Assembly (NCBI GenBank): GCA_963702695.1
Contig: CAVPDS010000005.1
Coordinates: 88,668 to 152,667, forward strand
Direction of reading: 5' to 3'
Source: VAZQ01 sp963702695
Lineage (GTDB): Bacteria; Pseudomonadota; Alphaproteobacteria; Rhizobiales; Xanthobacteraceae
DNA length: 64,000 nt
Positions 9,060-18,411 of the stretch are shown here, one piece after another (position 1 is the first letter of the stretch; the number at the start of each line of letters is the position of its first letter). A program made the position numbers and the translations under genes. A model generated the notes under the pieces. The model saw nothing but the letters and a program-made list of their open reading frames with translations, made no database searches and was not told where the DNA came from.

Positions 9060-9408
9060 GGCACAACCTCCAGAGAGTTTGATCCCAAGCGGTGCTTGCG
9101 ATTGAATCACGCCATGGCCGGGTTTTGTCCCGGTCATCTCGATCGAAAAAGCACGTGTATCTTTCATCGAGATTGCCGGGACACATCCGGTAATGACGGC
9201 ATCCCGTCGATATCTGACACTATTTCTGACACTATTAGAGAGCGAATTCCAGTCAGTTAGAATCGGAGATTCCTCAACTCCGCTCACCCTCGCGGATGCC
9301 GGGGGGCCAGTCTTTGCCCAAGCACGGGCGCTAATTGTGTGGCCCTGGGTCCCCGCCTTCGCGGGGACGAGCGGGGATGTTGCAACGTGATCGGAATTCG
9401 CTTCTAGT
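9060..9408. other. Non-coding stretch upstream of the ABC locus
   Basis: No convincing gene is seen here. It should hold the promoter of the leftward ABC operon, but I cannot point to a clear -35/-10 pair. A perfect hairpin, GTCCCCGC-CTTC-GCGGGGAC, sits at 9349-9368. The same palindrome recurs at 13086-13103, so it is an extragenic palindrome family rather than a unique terminator. Confidence 0.5.
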
Positions 9409-9731
9409 GTTACCGCATTCCATAATCGTACCCGGATGTCGCTCCGCTCATCCGGGCTACTGGCTCGCCTGCGGCCTCCTGTTCGCGCTCGCCGCCGCCG
9501 TCAAGGTTTTTCGGGTCAAAGCCGCGAAGCCGGCAGCACGGCAGGTGGGATAGGGCGATCGCCAGGCCTGAAGGCCGAGACATGGCCGGCAAAAAATCTG
9601 TAGCCCCGCATGAGCGAAGCGAAAAATCTGTAGCCCGCATGAGCGAAGCGACATGCGGGACCGACTTCAGTTAGGTTACCGCATTTCATAATCGTACCCG
9701 GATGTCGCTCCGCTCATCCGGGCTACTGGCT
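9409..9731. repeat. 57-base direct repeat pair with internal palindromes
   Basis: Two copies of a 57-base block, 9409-9465 and 9675-9731, start GTTACCGCATT and end GGGCTACTGGCTC, and differ at one base. Each contains the palindrome CCCGGATGTCGC/GCTCATCCGGG. Between them, at about 9598-9661, are two more copies of TGTAGCCC(C)GCATGAGCGAAGCG. These match the REP-like extragenic palindromes common in Bradyrhizobium and Rhodopseudomonas. No gene is present. Confidence 0.8.
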
Positions 9732-9806
9732 CAACTGAAGACACGCCCTAGTATTTTCTGCGCCCCGAATGTCCGACCGGTCGGTCTCACATCGAGACGC
9801 TTTGTC

Positions 9807-10124
9807 TCAAGCAGCGCCCTTGAGGTGTTTGGTGCATTCGCTCCAATAGCCACCACCCTTCTGGATCCATTTCAGCCCGCCGTTGGCGTTGGTCGCCTTG
9901 TTGGCATTGTACTGGTCCGTGCAGGTGTGGAGGCGCGCGGTGCCAGGCTTCTCCTTGGCATATTTGGGATCGACGGCCTTCGGGAATACGGCCGGCGAAT
10001 TTGTGGTCGCCACCGGCTTCGGGGCGGCCTTGCTCTTCGCGGCCGTCTCGGCAAACGCTCCGGCCATCCCCATTGTCAGCAGCGCGCTGGAAGCAACAGC
10101 CATCAACACTGTTCGAGCAAGCAT
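9807..10124 (-). CDS. Small secreted protein of unknown function
   Basis: The 105-residue product begins with a signal peptide (VLMAVASSALLTMGMAGAFA). The mature part starts with a Lys/Ala/Pro-rich linker and continues with a conserved-looking LHTCTDQYNANKATNANGG and GGGYWSECTKHL region containing two Cys that could form a disulfide. I recall similar small periplasmic proteins in Bradyrhizobium but no named domain. It stands alone between the repeat region and the aldehyde dehydrogenase. Confidence 0.65.
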   Translation of the reverse strand: MLARTVLMAVASSALLTMGMAGAFAETAAKSKAAPKPVATTNSPAVFPKAVDPKYAKEKPGTARLHTCTDQYNANKATNANGGLKWIQKGGGYWSECTKHLKGAA

Positions 10125-10324
10125 GTCTGGACTCCTTTGTCTGGTCCGCTTTGGTCTGATCGTAGTCGCTGGCCGTGAGCGGCCATTTCCCGGTGGTCTG
10201 GAATGCCGCCGACGTCGGCGCGGTTGTTACAGCGGCACCACAACCCCAGGATAGTAGCGATCGTGTCGGAATTCTATACGCCGCGATTGCTTTTCGCGCG
10301 CATCGCTCGGCGGTTTGGACGCAT

Positions 10325-11780
10325 TCACAGGATAATCTGGATCGATTTTTCCTCGGTGTAGCTCAACAACTCCTGCAAGCAGCTTTCCTTGCCGATGCCG
10401 GAGTTCTTGAGGCCGCCGTAGGGCGTGCCTTTGAAGTAATTGCCGACGCCATTGATCCACACACAGCCGGACTGCACGCGGCGCGCGGCCTTGATCGCAC
10501 GCTTGATGTCGTTGGTCCACACCGCCGCGGTGAGGCCGTATTCGAGCGAATTGGCAAGCTCGATGATCGCCTCCTCGTCGCGCCAGGAGAACACCGAAAT
10601 CACCGGCCCGAAAATCTCCTCACGCGCGATCTTCATCTGCGCATGCACATCGCCGAACACGGTCGGCTCGACCCACCAGCCGCGCTCGAACTGCTTGCCG
10701 GGAGGGCGCTTGCCGCCAATCATCAGTTTGGCGCCATCGTCGATGCCGGATTTGATCATCGCGTTGACACGTTCCATGTGGCGCTTGGAGTTGACCGGGC
10801 CCATCTGCGATTTCGGATCCATCGGATCGCCCAGCTTGATCTCGGCGACCCTCTCGGTGACGCGGTCGAGCACCTTCTTGTAAAGGTCCTCGTGCAGCAT
10901 CAACCGGCTGGTCGAGCCGCAGGATTGTCCCGCCCACGCGAAGTTCATGCCCGCGACGGCAGCGTCCGCGACCTTGTCGGGGTCGCTGTCCGGCCAGACG
11001 ATGAACGGGTTCTTGCCGCCAAGCTCGAGCGAGAGCGATTTGATGCCGCCTTCCGCGGCCGCTCGCTGAATCGCCATGCCGGTCGGCACCGAGCCGGTGA
11101 AGGCGATGCGCTTGATCTTCGGATGCTTCACGATCGCCTCGCCCGCGGGCATGCCGTTGCCGCTGACGATATTGGCGACGCCGGGCGGCAAGACCTCCTT
11201 GCAGATTTCCCCGAGCAGCGTGGCCGACAGCGAGCTTGTCTCCGGCGGCTTGATGATCGCGGTGTTGCCGGCGATCAGCGGGCCGGCGAGGCCGCGTGCC
11301 GCGAAGCTCAGCGGATGGTTGAACGGCACGATGCGCGCGGTTACGCCAAAGGGCTCGCGCACCGTGATGTGCAGGTTCTTGGCGCTGGCCGGGATGGTCT
11401 CGCCCTTCATCTCGATCGCGAGGCCGGTGTACCATTCGAGCTGCTCGGCCGACTGCTCGATGTCGCCTTTCATCTTCGAAATGGTATTGCCGGTGTCCAT
11501 CACCTCAGTGTGAAGGAGTTCCTCGCCGCGCTCGCGGATGCGCTTAGCCATCTGCTTGAGATATTTTCCGCGCTCCTTGATATCGAGCGCCGCCCAGGCG
11601 GGCTGCGCCTTCTCGGCGGCCGCGACCGCCTTGTTCACGTCGGCCGCATCGCCGGCGGGAAATTCGCCGATCTTCTCCTCGGTTCGCGGGGTTGACCGAC
11701 TCGATCCAATTGTTGGCTTCGCCGGCGACCATTTCGCCGCCAATCAGCATCTGGCCTTTCATCAGGGCATGCACGTTCAT
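10325..11780 (-). pseudogene. Aldehyde dehydrogenase, apparent frameshift near the N-terminus
   Basis: The N-terminal 34 residues, ending IESVNPANR, are read from ATG at 11780. The rest (EEKIGEFPAG onward to 10325) is in another frame, with the switch at about 11680-11690. Joined, the protein would be about 485 residues, normal for the family. It has the NAD-site FTGSVPTG motif, the general-base Glu in LELGGKNPF, the catalytic Cys in AGQSCGS and the EEIFGPV motif. One extra C, or two missing bases, explains the shift. Family members oxidise aldehydes to acids with NAD(P). Either the gene is recently inactivated or the sequence has an error; an internal start at 11743 would lack the first strand. 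Confidence 0.8.
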
Positions 11781-11934
11781 GGTGGGGTCTCCCGGATAGG
11801 GCCGATCGCGCGGCCAAGCGGCTTTTTTTCGATCAAATCTCTATCGAGGAAGCCGTGTGGGAACAAGTGGCGGGCGGTCAACTCGTCGCGGTCGAACCGC
11901 CGCGCTAGGGTATGTTGGCCTGGGGACCGAACGC

Positions 11935-13053
11935 ATGAACCGCACGCCACCGTTTCGCGCCGAACACATCGGCAGCCTCGTGCGGCCGTCGGAATTGCTG
12001 CGGGCGCGGCAGGAGCACACGGCCGGAAAGCTCGGCCGGGATGAGCTCGCCGCGATCGAGGATGAAGCCATTCGCGCCGTGGTCAAGCTGCAGGAGGACG
12101 CAGGCCTGCAGGTGATCACCGACGGCGAATTCCGGCGCGGCACCTATTCCGACGCGTTCACGCATTCCGGTATCACCGGCATTTCGGTGGAGCTGACCGA
12201 AGACCAAGGCTGGAGCAGGTCGGAGACCCACGGTCACCGCACGGCGCGGCGCATTCCGAAGGTCACGAGCCGCATCGCCTGGGCGGGGCCGCGCAATGCG
12301 TCGGATTTCCGCTTTCTCAAAGGGCTCACCAAGCGCACGGCGAAGATCACGTTGCCGGGCCCGTGCTACATTCACTATCGCGCCGGACGCGAGCACATCA
12401 GCAGCGATATCTACCCCGACATCGAGAGTTTCTGGTTCGACCTTGTGGCCGCCTACCATGCCGAGATGCGCTCGCTTGCCGAAGCCGGATGCACCTATCT
12501 GCAGATCGACGAGACTTCGCTGGTGAAGCTCGGCGACCCGCGCGCGCGGCAACTGCTGGCCGAGCGTGGCGACGACTGGCGTGACCTGCTGGACACCTAT
12601 ATCGAGGTCATCAACGCGGTTGCCGCCGGTGCGCCGGACGGAATGAGCATCGGTATTCACATCTGCCGTAGCCAGGACCCGAGCTGGCAGGCCGACGTCG
12701 GCTACGACCCGATCGCCGAGGCGATCTTCAACAAGCTCAGGCTCAACACTTATTTCCTCGAATACGACAATGCGCGCACTGGAACGTTCGAACCGCTGCG
12801 CGCCGTGCCGGCCGGCAAGACGATCGTGCTCGGTCTCGTCTCCACCAAGACCGCGGAGCTCGAAGGCGCCGACATGCTCAAGCGCCGCATCGACGAGGCT
12901 GGCCGCTATGTGAAGCTCGATCAGCTGGCGTTGAGCCCGCAATGCGGCTTCTCGACCAGCGCTACCGACCGCGGTCCGATGACCGAGGCGCTGGAGCGCG
13001 CGAAGCTCGCGCGCATTGTCGAAGTCGCGCGGGAGGTTTGGGGCGAGGGGTGA
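11935..13053 (+). CDS. MetE-like (cobalamin-independent methionine synthase C-terminal domain) protein
   Basis: The ATG at 11935 gives 372 residues, about half of full MetE, corresponding to its C-terminal catalytic barrel. The zinc ligands of that fold are recognisable: His and Cys in GIHICRSQ, Glu in YFLEYD, and the last Cys in LSPQCGFST. The N-terminal folate domain is absent. Stand-alone proteins of this kind are often methyltransferases or demethylases with non-standard methyl donors, or are involved in catabolism. The gene is convergent with the following TctC-type gene. The earlier in-frame start at 11857 is judged non-coding. Confidence 0.8.
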   Translation: MNRTPPFRAEHIGSLVRPSELLRARQEHTAGKLGRDELAAIEDEAIRAVVKLQEDAGLQVITDGEFRRGTYSDAFTHSGITGISVELTEDQGWSRSETHGHRTARRIPKVTSRIAWAGPRNASDFRFLKGLTKRTAKITLPGPCYIHYRAGREHISSDIYPDIESFWFDLVAAYHAEMRSLAEAGCTYLQIDETSLVKLGDPRARQLLAERGDDWRDLLDTYIEVINAVAAGAPDGMSIGIHICRSQDPSWQADVGYDPIAEAIFNKLRLNTYFLEYDNARTGTFEPLRAVPAGKTIVLGLVSTKTAELEGADMLKRRIDEAGRYVKLDQLALSPQCGFSTSATDRGPMTEALERAKLARIVEVAREVWGEG

Positions 13054-13085
13054 GCGGAATTATGGTGATGACTTGCCAGCTGTCG

Positions 13086-13103
13086 TCCCCGCCTTCGCGG
13101 GGA
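13086..13103. repeat. Extragenic palindrome between convergent genes
   Basis: TCCCCGC-CTTC-GCGGGGA forms a perfect seven-base-pair stem with a four-base loop, in the gap between the convergent metE-like and tctC-like genes. It has no T-run on either strand, so it is not a standard intrinsic terminator, although its position would let it slow both transcripts. The same palindrome occurs at 9349-9368. Confidence 0.5.
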
Positions 13104-13121
13104 TAACCGAGACCTCAATCA

Positions 13122-14141
13122 TCAATACGACGGAATAAGTTTGCGCGCCCGCTCCACCACCGCCGCCGGCATCGCGTACATGCGCGCTACGATCTCCTGC
13201 ACCGCTTCGCCCGAGGCGGGGTCGAGCACCAGGTTCTGCTGCTTCATCAGCGCGATGAATTCTGGATCTTTCATTGTCGCATCGAAGGCGCGGCGCATGA
13301 GCTCGATCCGATCCTTCGGAACGTCCGGCCCCATGAACGACGGATAGCCGAGCTGTATGGGCGAAAAGATCAATTCCATCACCTGCCGATCCTCGGGCGT
13401 CTTTGCGGCGTCGAGGACGAGCGGTGTGTTCGGCAGATCCCGCGCGCGGCGCAGGCCGAATTGCGCCAGCAGGGCCACTTTTCCGTCCGCCAGCCAGGTG
13501 GCGGTGCCGCCGCTCTTGAGCGAGCCCCAGGTCCAGATCTTACCCTGCACCTCGCCGCGTTCCATGGCGATGTCGACGTCGGTCGAGCTCTTGTAGCCGA
13601 CCACGACCTTGAAGCGGGTATCGATCAGGCGGTTGAGGATGGTCGGAAACAGCCCGGTGTCGGTCGCAAGCGAGGTGCCGCCGAACACCACTTCTTGCTT
13701 CGTCGCATCCGCGAGGCTGCGGACCTTGGTGCCCGCCGTCCACACCGCCGCGACAGTGGTCTCCTGCGAGGTCGTGCCGATCCAGTGATATTTGGTCGGA
13801 TTGAAATCCGCCTGCGGCGTCTGCAACAGCGGCGCGCGCACGAAGCCGCGAGTGATGAAACCCCAGGCGGTGCCGTCCTGCGGCGCGATCGAGTAGATGT
13901 AATTCGCGGCCTTGATCCCGCCTGCCCCCGGCATGTTGCGGATGACGACGGTCGGATGTCCTGGAATGTGGCGGGGGATGACTTGCGCGATCGCCCGCGG
14001 ATAGGCGGTGAGCGCGCCGGGTCCCTCGCCGGTGCCGACATAGATGTTGATGGTCTTGCCGGCGTAGAAGTCGTCAGCCCGGGCAACGCCGGCCGTAGCG
14101 GCGAGCGCCAGCATCAGTGGAAACGCAAACAATTTCCTCAT
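13122..14141 (-). CDS. Bug/TctC family tripartite tricarboxylate transporter binding protein
   Basis: The 339-residue protein has a signal peptide (KLFAFPLMLALAATAGVARA) followed by the Bug-family opening DDFYAGKTINIYVGTGEG. The VVIRNMPGAGGIKAANYIY segment is the family's ligand-binding loop signature. Bug proteins bind carboxylates, aromatic acids or amides in the periplasm. No TctA or TctB membrane partner is in the window, which is common for this expanded family. The gene is 20 bases downstream of the secreted-protein gene at 14162-15007 and probably shares its transcript. Confidence 0.85.
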   Translation of the reverse strand: MRKLFAFPLMLALAATAGVARADDFYAGKTINIYVGTGEGPGALTAYPRAIAQVIPRHIPGHPTVVIRNMPGAGGIKAANYIYSIAPQDGTAWGFITRGFVRAPLLQTPQADFNPTKYHWIGTTSQETTVAAVWTAGTKVRSLADATKQEVVFGGTSLATDTGLFPTILNRLIDTRFKVVVGYKSSTDVDIAMERGEVQGKIWTWGSLKSGGTATWLADGKVALLAQFGLRRARDLPNTPLVLDAAKTPEDRQVMELIFSPIQLGYPSFMGPDVPKDRIELMRRAFDATMKDPEFIALMKQQNLVLDPASGEAVQEIVARMYAMPAAVVERARKLIPSY

Positions 14142-14161
14142 GTCGTGCGCGGTGCTGACCG

Positions 14162-15007
14162 TTACTTCGGCGGCCGGTTGAAATATTTGAGATCCGGCGC
14201 TTTCTGGTCCTTTCTCGTCGGCATCAGGAGGCCATCCGCGGCATTCACATAATAGTTGTCCTTGCCGATGACGACGTGGTGGTTGTTCTCGTTGCAGTTG
14301 TCCTCGAACCAGATGATCTTGCGATCGCGACGATAGTGCTTGTCCACCGTCCAGGGATGGGTAAATGCGTGGTCGATGATGGTAATCTGGTTGTGCATCA
14401 AGTCCGGGTTGGCCTTGTCCAGGTAGATGCGTTCCTTGACCACGGTCTCGTTGTCGTCCGCGAGCGGGATGCCGGTGGATTCGACCGTGCGCGGGCCCTT
14501 GAAGTTGCGGGTTTCGACTTCAAGCATGTCGAAGCGGCCGTCGTTGTCGGTATCGGACCACTTTCCGATCGAAAAACCGGCGAAGGTCGGCTCCTCGTTG
14601 TCGGGAAATGTGCGCCCGTCGGTGTAGATGCGGCGCGGCATGAACGCCTCGAAGTGGATGTAGGTGACCGCCGGCAGGATGACGAACTCGATCGGCCCGA
14701 TCACCGCCATCATCCGCGGCATGCCGTTGGTCATGCAAGTGAAGCGGTTGTCGGCGCCCTGTCCGCCGTGTTCCTGGTCGTCGAGGCTCGCCTGAAGTCT
14801 TTTCTGGTATTCGGGCGTGAGGGGCGCCTGCTGCGGGAGGCCGGGACGTTTGCCTTGGTCCCATTGGATTCCAACCCCTTTCGGCCGCAGCCACTGGCCG
14901 CTCCAATCGGGATATTTGGACTCGTCAAAGCCGAAGGCGCCGGTGCTCGCGATCGCGAGCGTTCCCAGCAGCGCAAGAGTGCTGACCGAGATTTTGTTCA
15001 ACTGCAT
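14162..15007 (-). CDS. Secreted protein of unknown function
   Basis: Of two adjacent ATGs, the one at 15007 lies five bases after GGAGG and is preferred; 15010 is the alternative. The 281-residue product has a signal peptide (VSTLALLGTLAIASTGAFG). The mature part reads YPDWSGQW near its start, has RFTCMTNGMPRMM and later GKWSDTDNDGRFDMLEVET, and ends with an EDNCNENNHH region. The pattern resembles a family of about 300-residue periplasmic proteins found beside Bug proteins and catabolic genes in Bradyrhizobiaceae. I do not recognise an enzymatic domain. Confidence 0.7.
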   Translation of the reverse strand: MQLNKISVSTLALLGTLAIASTGAFGFDESKYPDWSGQWLRPKGVGIQWDQGKRPGLPQQAPLTPEYQKRLQASLDDQEHGGQGADNRFTCMTNGMPRMMAVIGPIEFVILPAVTYIHFEAFMPRRIYTDGRTFPDNEEPTFAGFSIGKWSDTDNDGRFDMLEVETRNFKGPRTVESTGIPLADDNETVVKERIYLDKANPDLMHNQITIIDHAFTHPWTVDKHYRRDRKIIWFEDNCNENNHHVVIGKDNYYVNAADGLLMPTRKDQKAPDLKYFNRPPK

Positions 15008-15097
15008 CATAACCTCCTTGCAGGGCGCCCTTCGGGGCACGTTTGTTTTGTGGGCAGGATACAACGTTCGCGCACACTCGGGAAAGGGCAGCCGCTT

Positions 15098-15880
15098 TCA
15101 CGCTTCCGGCCTGTGAACGGAGTGGCCGCCGTCGACCTCGATCGCTGCGCCGCTGATGAAACCGGCGCGATCGGAGGCGAGGAAGGCGACCATCTCCGCG
15201 ACCTCTGACGCGTGAGCGGGGCGGCCGGAGGGGAATTTCGCGTGCAGCTCCGGCCATCGGTTCTCGTCTCCGAGGAGGCGCTTGGCGCGCGCCTTCACAT
15301 GTTCCAGATGCCGGCCCGGAACGGTCGGGCCTGGATTGATCGCGACGACGCGGACGCCATGGCGCATGCTTTCCCCGCCCAGGCATTGCGTGAACATGTT
15401 AAGTGCGATGTTGGCCATGCAGCCCGCGATGTAGCGATGGTTCGGCATCTTCGCCGCGGCCCCGACGATGTTCACGATGACGCCGGATTTGCGCGCGCAC
15501 ATGTGCGGATAGATGATCCGGGTGAGGTCGATATAGCCGTAAACCTTCACGTCCCAGGCCTTGCGCCAGGTCTCGGAATCGATGTCGGTGATGGTCCCGA
15601 CCGGGATGTCGCCGGCATTGTTCACGAGAATGTCGACATGAGCACAAGCCTTGCCGAGGGATTCCACGTCGGCCGTGAGCCCGAGATCGCGGCGATAGAT
15701 GGCGACCTTGACGCCGTGCTCGCGCATGAGCTTGGCGGCCAACACCTCCATCGCCGCCTCGTCGCGCGCAGCGAGATGGAGGTTGCAGCCCTCGGCTGCG
15801 AGCGTCTCTGCGATCACGAGCCCGATGCCCTTGGAAGCACCGGTGATGAGGACCGACTTGCCTTTGAGATTCACTTCCAT
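15098..15880 (-). CDS. SDR family oxidoreductase with atypical active site
   Basis: The 260-residue Rossmann protein has the cofactor motif TGASKGIG (residues 12-19), the NNAG motif and the C-terminal INPGPTVPGR and FISGAAIEVDGG segments of classical short-chain dehydrogenases. At the catalytic position the usual YxxxK reads YIAGC, so the Lys is replaced by Cys. The preceding Ser region reads NIVGAAAKMP, lacking the catalytic Ser. It may therefore not be a standard dehydrogenase. Family membership is clear; activity and substrate are not. Confidence 0.85.
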   Translation of the reverse strand: MEVNLKGKSVLITGASKGIGLVIAETLAAEGCNLHLAARDEAAMEVLAAKLMREHGVKVAIYRRDLGLTADVESLGKACAHVDILVNNAGDIPVGTITDIDSETWRKAWDVKVYGYIDLTRIIYPHMCARKSGVIVNIVGAAAKMPNHRYIAGCMANIALNMFTQCLGGESMRHGVRVVAINPGPTVPGRHLEHVKARAKRLLGDENRWPELHAKFPSGRPAHASEVAEMVAFLASDRAGFISGAAIEVDGGHSVHRPEA

Positions 15881-15918
15881 TCATGCGCTCGCAGATGTTG
15901 CGCCGCCCGGCGGTCTGC

Positions 15919-16047
15919 TTCCTTCTTCGCCTCCTCCTTGTGGGGAGGGGGCGAGGGTGCGGGCCGCGCGAGGGGTACTGACTTCGACGTTATTGCTCGC
16001 GACACGACCCCCACCCCTACCCTCGCACAAGGGGGAGGGGAAGAAAG
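15919..16047. repeat. Imperfect inverted repeat of CCTCC/GGGAGG type
   Basis: The left arm reads CTTCTTCGCCTCCTCCTTGT (about 15922) and the right arm, on the other strand, reads TCTTCCCCTCCCCCTTGTGC (ending about 16045). A roughly 60-base spacer separates them. It is an extragenic dispersed repeat and not coding; it fills the gap between the SDR and acyl-CoA dehydrogenase genes. Confidence 0.45.
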
Positions 16048-16073
16048 AGCCGCGCCGAAGGTGACGGCTACGC

Positions 16074-17228
16074 TCACTGATAAATCTTGAACACTTCGCG
16101 CGCCAGCGTCGCGCGGATGACCTCGGCCGGGCCGCCGGTGATGAGATAGCTGCGCGAGCGCCGCCACATCGCCTCGATCGGCATTTCGGTCGAAAGGCCC
16201 ATCGCGCCGTGGAACTGCATGCAGCGGTCGGCGGCCTCGAAGCCGAGTTCGGTGCAATAGATCTTGGCCATGAAGGCGTCGTGGCGGCTGGCGATGCCCT
16301 TGTCGACCTTCCAGGCGGTACGGTGCACGAGCAACTGGCCGGTCTGATACTTCGTGTAGAGATCGGCCATCGCGAACTGCACCGCCTGGCGCTTGGCGAG
16401 CGGCTCGCCGAAGGTCACGCGCTGCTGCGCGTACTTGCCGATCATTTCCAGGCAGCGCTGCGTCACCCCGAGCCCATGCGCGGCCTGGTGCACGCGATTG
16501 CGCGAAATCCAGGACTGCGCCTCGCGCATGCCCTGGCCTTCCTCGCCCACCAGGTTCTCGACTGGCACCTTCACGTCGTCGAGGGCGATCTCGTAGGTGA
16601 CGTCGCCCATCATGTGAACGGTCTCGCGCACGATCGAGACCCCGGGCGTATCGAGATCGACGATGAAGACGGAGAGCCCGCCGCGCGAGCCCTTCTCCGG
16701 GTCGGTGGCGGCGACGAGCTGCAGAAAGTCGGCGCCCTTAACGTGCGAGATGAAGCGCTTGTAGCCGTTGATGACGTAGTGGTCGCCCTGCCGGATCGCG
16801 CGCGTCTTCATGCGGCCGGGATCGCTGCCGGCCTCGGGCTCGGTTTGCGCGAACGCCGCGGATTTTTCGCCGCGCAGCAGCGGGTAGAGGTATTTCTCCT
16901 TCATCTCCTCAGGCAGCCGCAGCAGGATCGGGCGCGGAGAGGGGCCAAACACGCCATCGCCTCGGTTGGGCAGCGCGATCGAGCGGTGCACCTCCTCCCA
17001 GACCACCGCCAGCGCGAGCAGGCTCAGCCCCTGGCCACCGAACTCGGCCGGCGTATCGAGCTTCCAGAGCCCGAGCTCGCGCGCCTTCGCCTCGAGCGAT
17101 TCCTGGAATTCGGGCTTGAGCTCCGGACCTTCCATGCTGTGCATCTCGATCGGGATCAGCTCGCGATCGACGAATTTGCGCACAGTTTCCCGCAACAGGC
17201 GGATGTCCTCGGGCAGTTCAAAATCCAT
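16074..17228 (-). CDS. Acyl-CoA dehydrogenase family protein
   Basis: The ATG at 17228 follows a GGGGGGA stretch and gives 384 residues, the normal family length; a much longer open frame upstream overlaps a real gene on the other strand and is rejected. The FAD and substrate motifs FAQTEPEAGSDPGRMKTRA, YVINGYKRFIS and the C-terminal QFHGAMGLSTEMP helix are visible. The enzyme should oxidise an acyl-CoA to the enoyl-CoA. It is divergent from the TctC/CoA-transferase pair, and the 120 bases between them must hold both promoters. A role in the same acid-degrading pathway is likely. Confidence 0.88.
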   Translation of the reverse strand: MDFELPEDIRLLRETVRKFVDRELIPIEMHSMEGPELKPEFQESLEAKARELGLWKLDTPAEFGGQGLSLLALAVVWEEVHRSIALPNRGDGVFGPSPRPILLRLPEEMKEKYLYPLLRGEKSAAFAQTEPEAGSDPGRMKTRAIRQGDHYVINGYKRFISHVKGADFLQLVAATDPEKGSRGGLSVFIVDLDTPGVSIVRETVHMMGDVTYEIALDDVKVPVENLVGEEGQGMREAQSWISRNRVHQAAHGLGVTQRCLEMIGKYAQQRVTFGEPLAKRQAVQFAMADLYTKYQTGQLLVHRTAWKVDKGIASRHDAFMAKIYCTELGFEAADRCMQFHGAMGLSTEMPIEAMWRRSRSYLITGGPAEVIRATLAREVFKIYQ

Positions 17229-17348
17229 GAATCGTTCCCCCCGCATGGGCTCGGCGGCGGACAAAGTGACCCGCCACTCTTTTCCATGCGCGATCCTTAC
17301 TCTAAGATCGCCCTCGACATAAAGACAAACGGAAGGGACGCCGCGGAC

Positions 17349-18401
17349 ATGGCCCGGTCTCGAAATTCCCGCTGGTTTGCGGATCTTCAGGGGCGGCGGC
17401 AACTCGCCGCCCTGGCGGCGATCATGGCCGCCGTCGTCCCATCCGCTGCGGTGGCCGACCCGGTCGCGGACTTCTATCGCGGCAAGACGATCAACGTGTA
17501 TATCGGGGTCAACGTCGGCGGCGGCTACGACTTCGAGGCGCGGCTGCTGGCGCGCTTCATGAAGGCGCACATCCCCGGCAACCCGACGCTGGTGCCGCAG
17601 AACATGATCGGCGCCGGCGGGATCAAGATGGCGAACTATCTCTATTCCATCGCCCCGCAGGACGGCACCGCGATCGGCATGTTTCCCAACACGCTCATCG
17701 CGGTGCAGGCGGTTGGCACCGAGGGCGCGCAATACGACGCCAACAAGTTCTCCTGGCTCGGCACGATCAGCACGAGCCCGCTGACCTTTGCGGTCTGGAA
17801 CACATCCGGCGTGCGCACGATCGAGGAGGCGAGGCAGAAGCAGCTCACCGTCGCAGCCTCGAACAAGGGCGCGATCACCTATACCTTTCCGCGCATGCTG
17901 AACGAGTTCCTCGGCACCAAGCTCAAGATCGTGTCGGGCTACCAGGGTAACAGCACCATGGTGGTGGCGATGGAGCGAGGCGAGGTCGACGGCGTCACCA
18001 ACTCCTACGATAGCTGGAAGTCGCTCAACCCCGCCTGGCTGCGCGAGAAGAAGATCAACCTCTTGGTCCAGACCGAGCCAAAATCCAAAGAGCTGGACAT
18101 TCCGTCGGTGCAGGACTTGGCGCGCACCGAAGACGACCGCAAGATCATCCAGTTGATCGTCTCCGGCGATGCCATCGGCAAGCCGCTCGCGACCGCGCCG
18201 AACGTGCCGGCCGAGCGCGTGAAGGCGCTGCGCGACGCGTTCGATGCCACGATCAAAGATCCCGCCTTCATCGAGGCTGCCGCGACCGCGCGGGTCGAGA
18301 TCAATCCGATCCAGGGCGTACAGATTCAGAACACGGTCGGGCAGGTGCTCGCCACGCCAAAGCGTCTCGCCGAGCGCGCGAAGGCGATCATCGCGGAATA
18401 A
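17349..18401 (+). CDS. Bug/TctC family tripartite tricarboxylate transporter binding protein
   Basis: The ATG at 17349, about ten bases after GGAAGGGA, gives 350 residues. A signal peptide (LAALAAIMAAVVPSAAVA) is followed by DFYRGKTINVYIGVNVGGGYD and LVPQNMIGAGGIKMANYLY, both hallmarks of Bug proteins. The internal repeat of IAPQDGTAIGMFP with the paralogue at 13122 shows close kinship. It is ten bases upstream of the CoA-transferase gene, so the two form an operon: periplasmic capture of an acid followed by CoA activation is a reasonable inference. Confidence 0.87.
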   Translation: MARSRNSRWFADLQGRRQLAALAAIMAAVVPSAAVADPVADFYRGKTINVYIGVNVGGGYDFEARLLARFMKAHIPGNPTLVPQNMIGAGGIKMANYLYSIAPQDGTAIGMFPNTLIAVQAVGTEGAQYDANKFSWLGTISTSPLTFAVWNTSGVRTIEEARQKQLTVAASNKGAITYTFPRMLNEFLGTKLKIVSGYQGNSTMVVAMERGEVDGVTNSYDSWKSLNPAWLREKKINLLVQTEPKSKELDIPSVQDLARTEDDRKIIQLIVSGDAIGKPLATAPNVPAERVKALRDAFDATIKDPAFIEAAATARVEINPIQGVQIQNTVGQVLATPKRLAERAKAIIAE

Positions 18402-18411
18402 CGGAGCCGAC

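Noticed and set aside
16209..18401. 730-codon plus-strand open frame
   Set aside because: Only the part from 17349 is a real gene; the upstream part is the shadow of the acyl-CoA dehydrogenase on the other strand in high-GC DNA.
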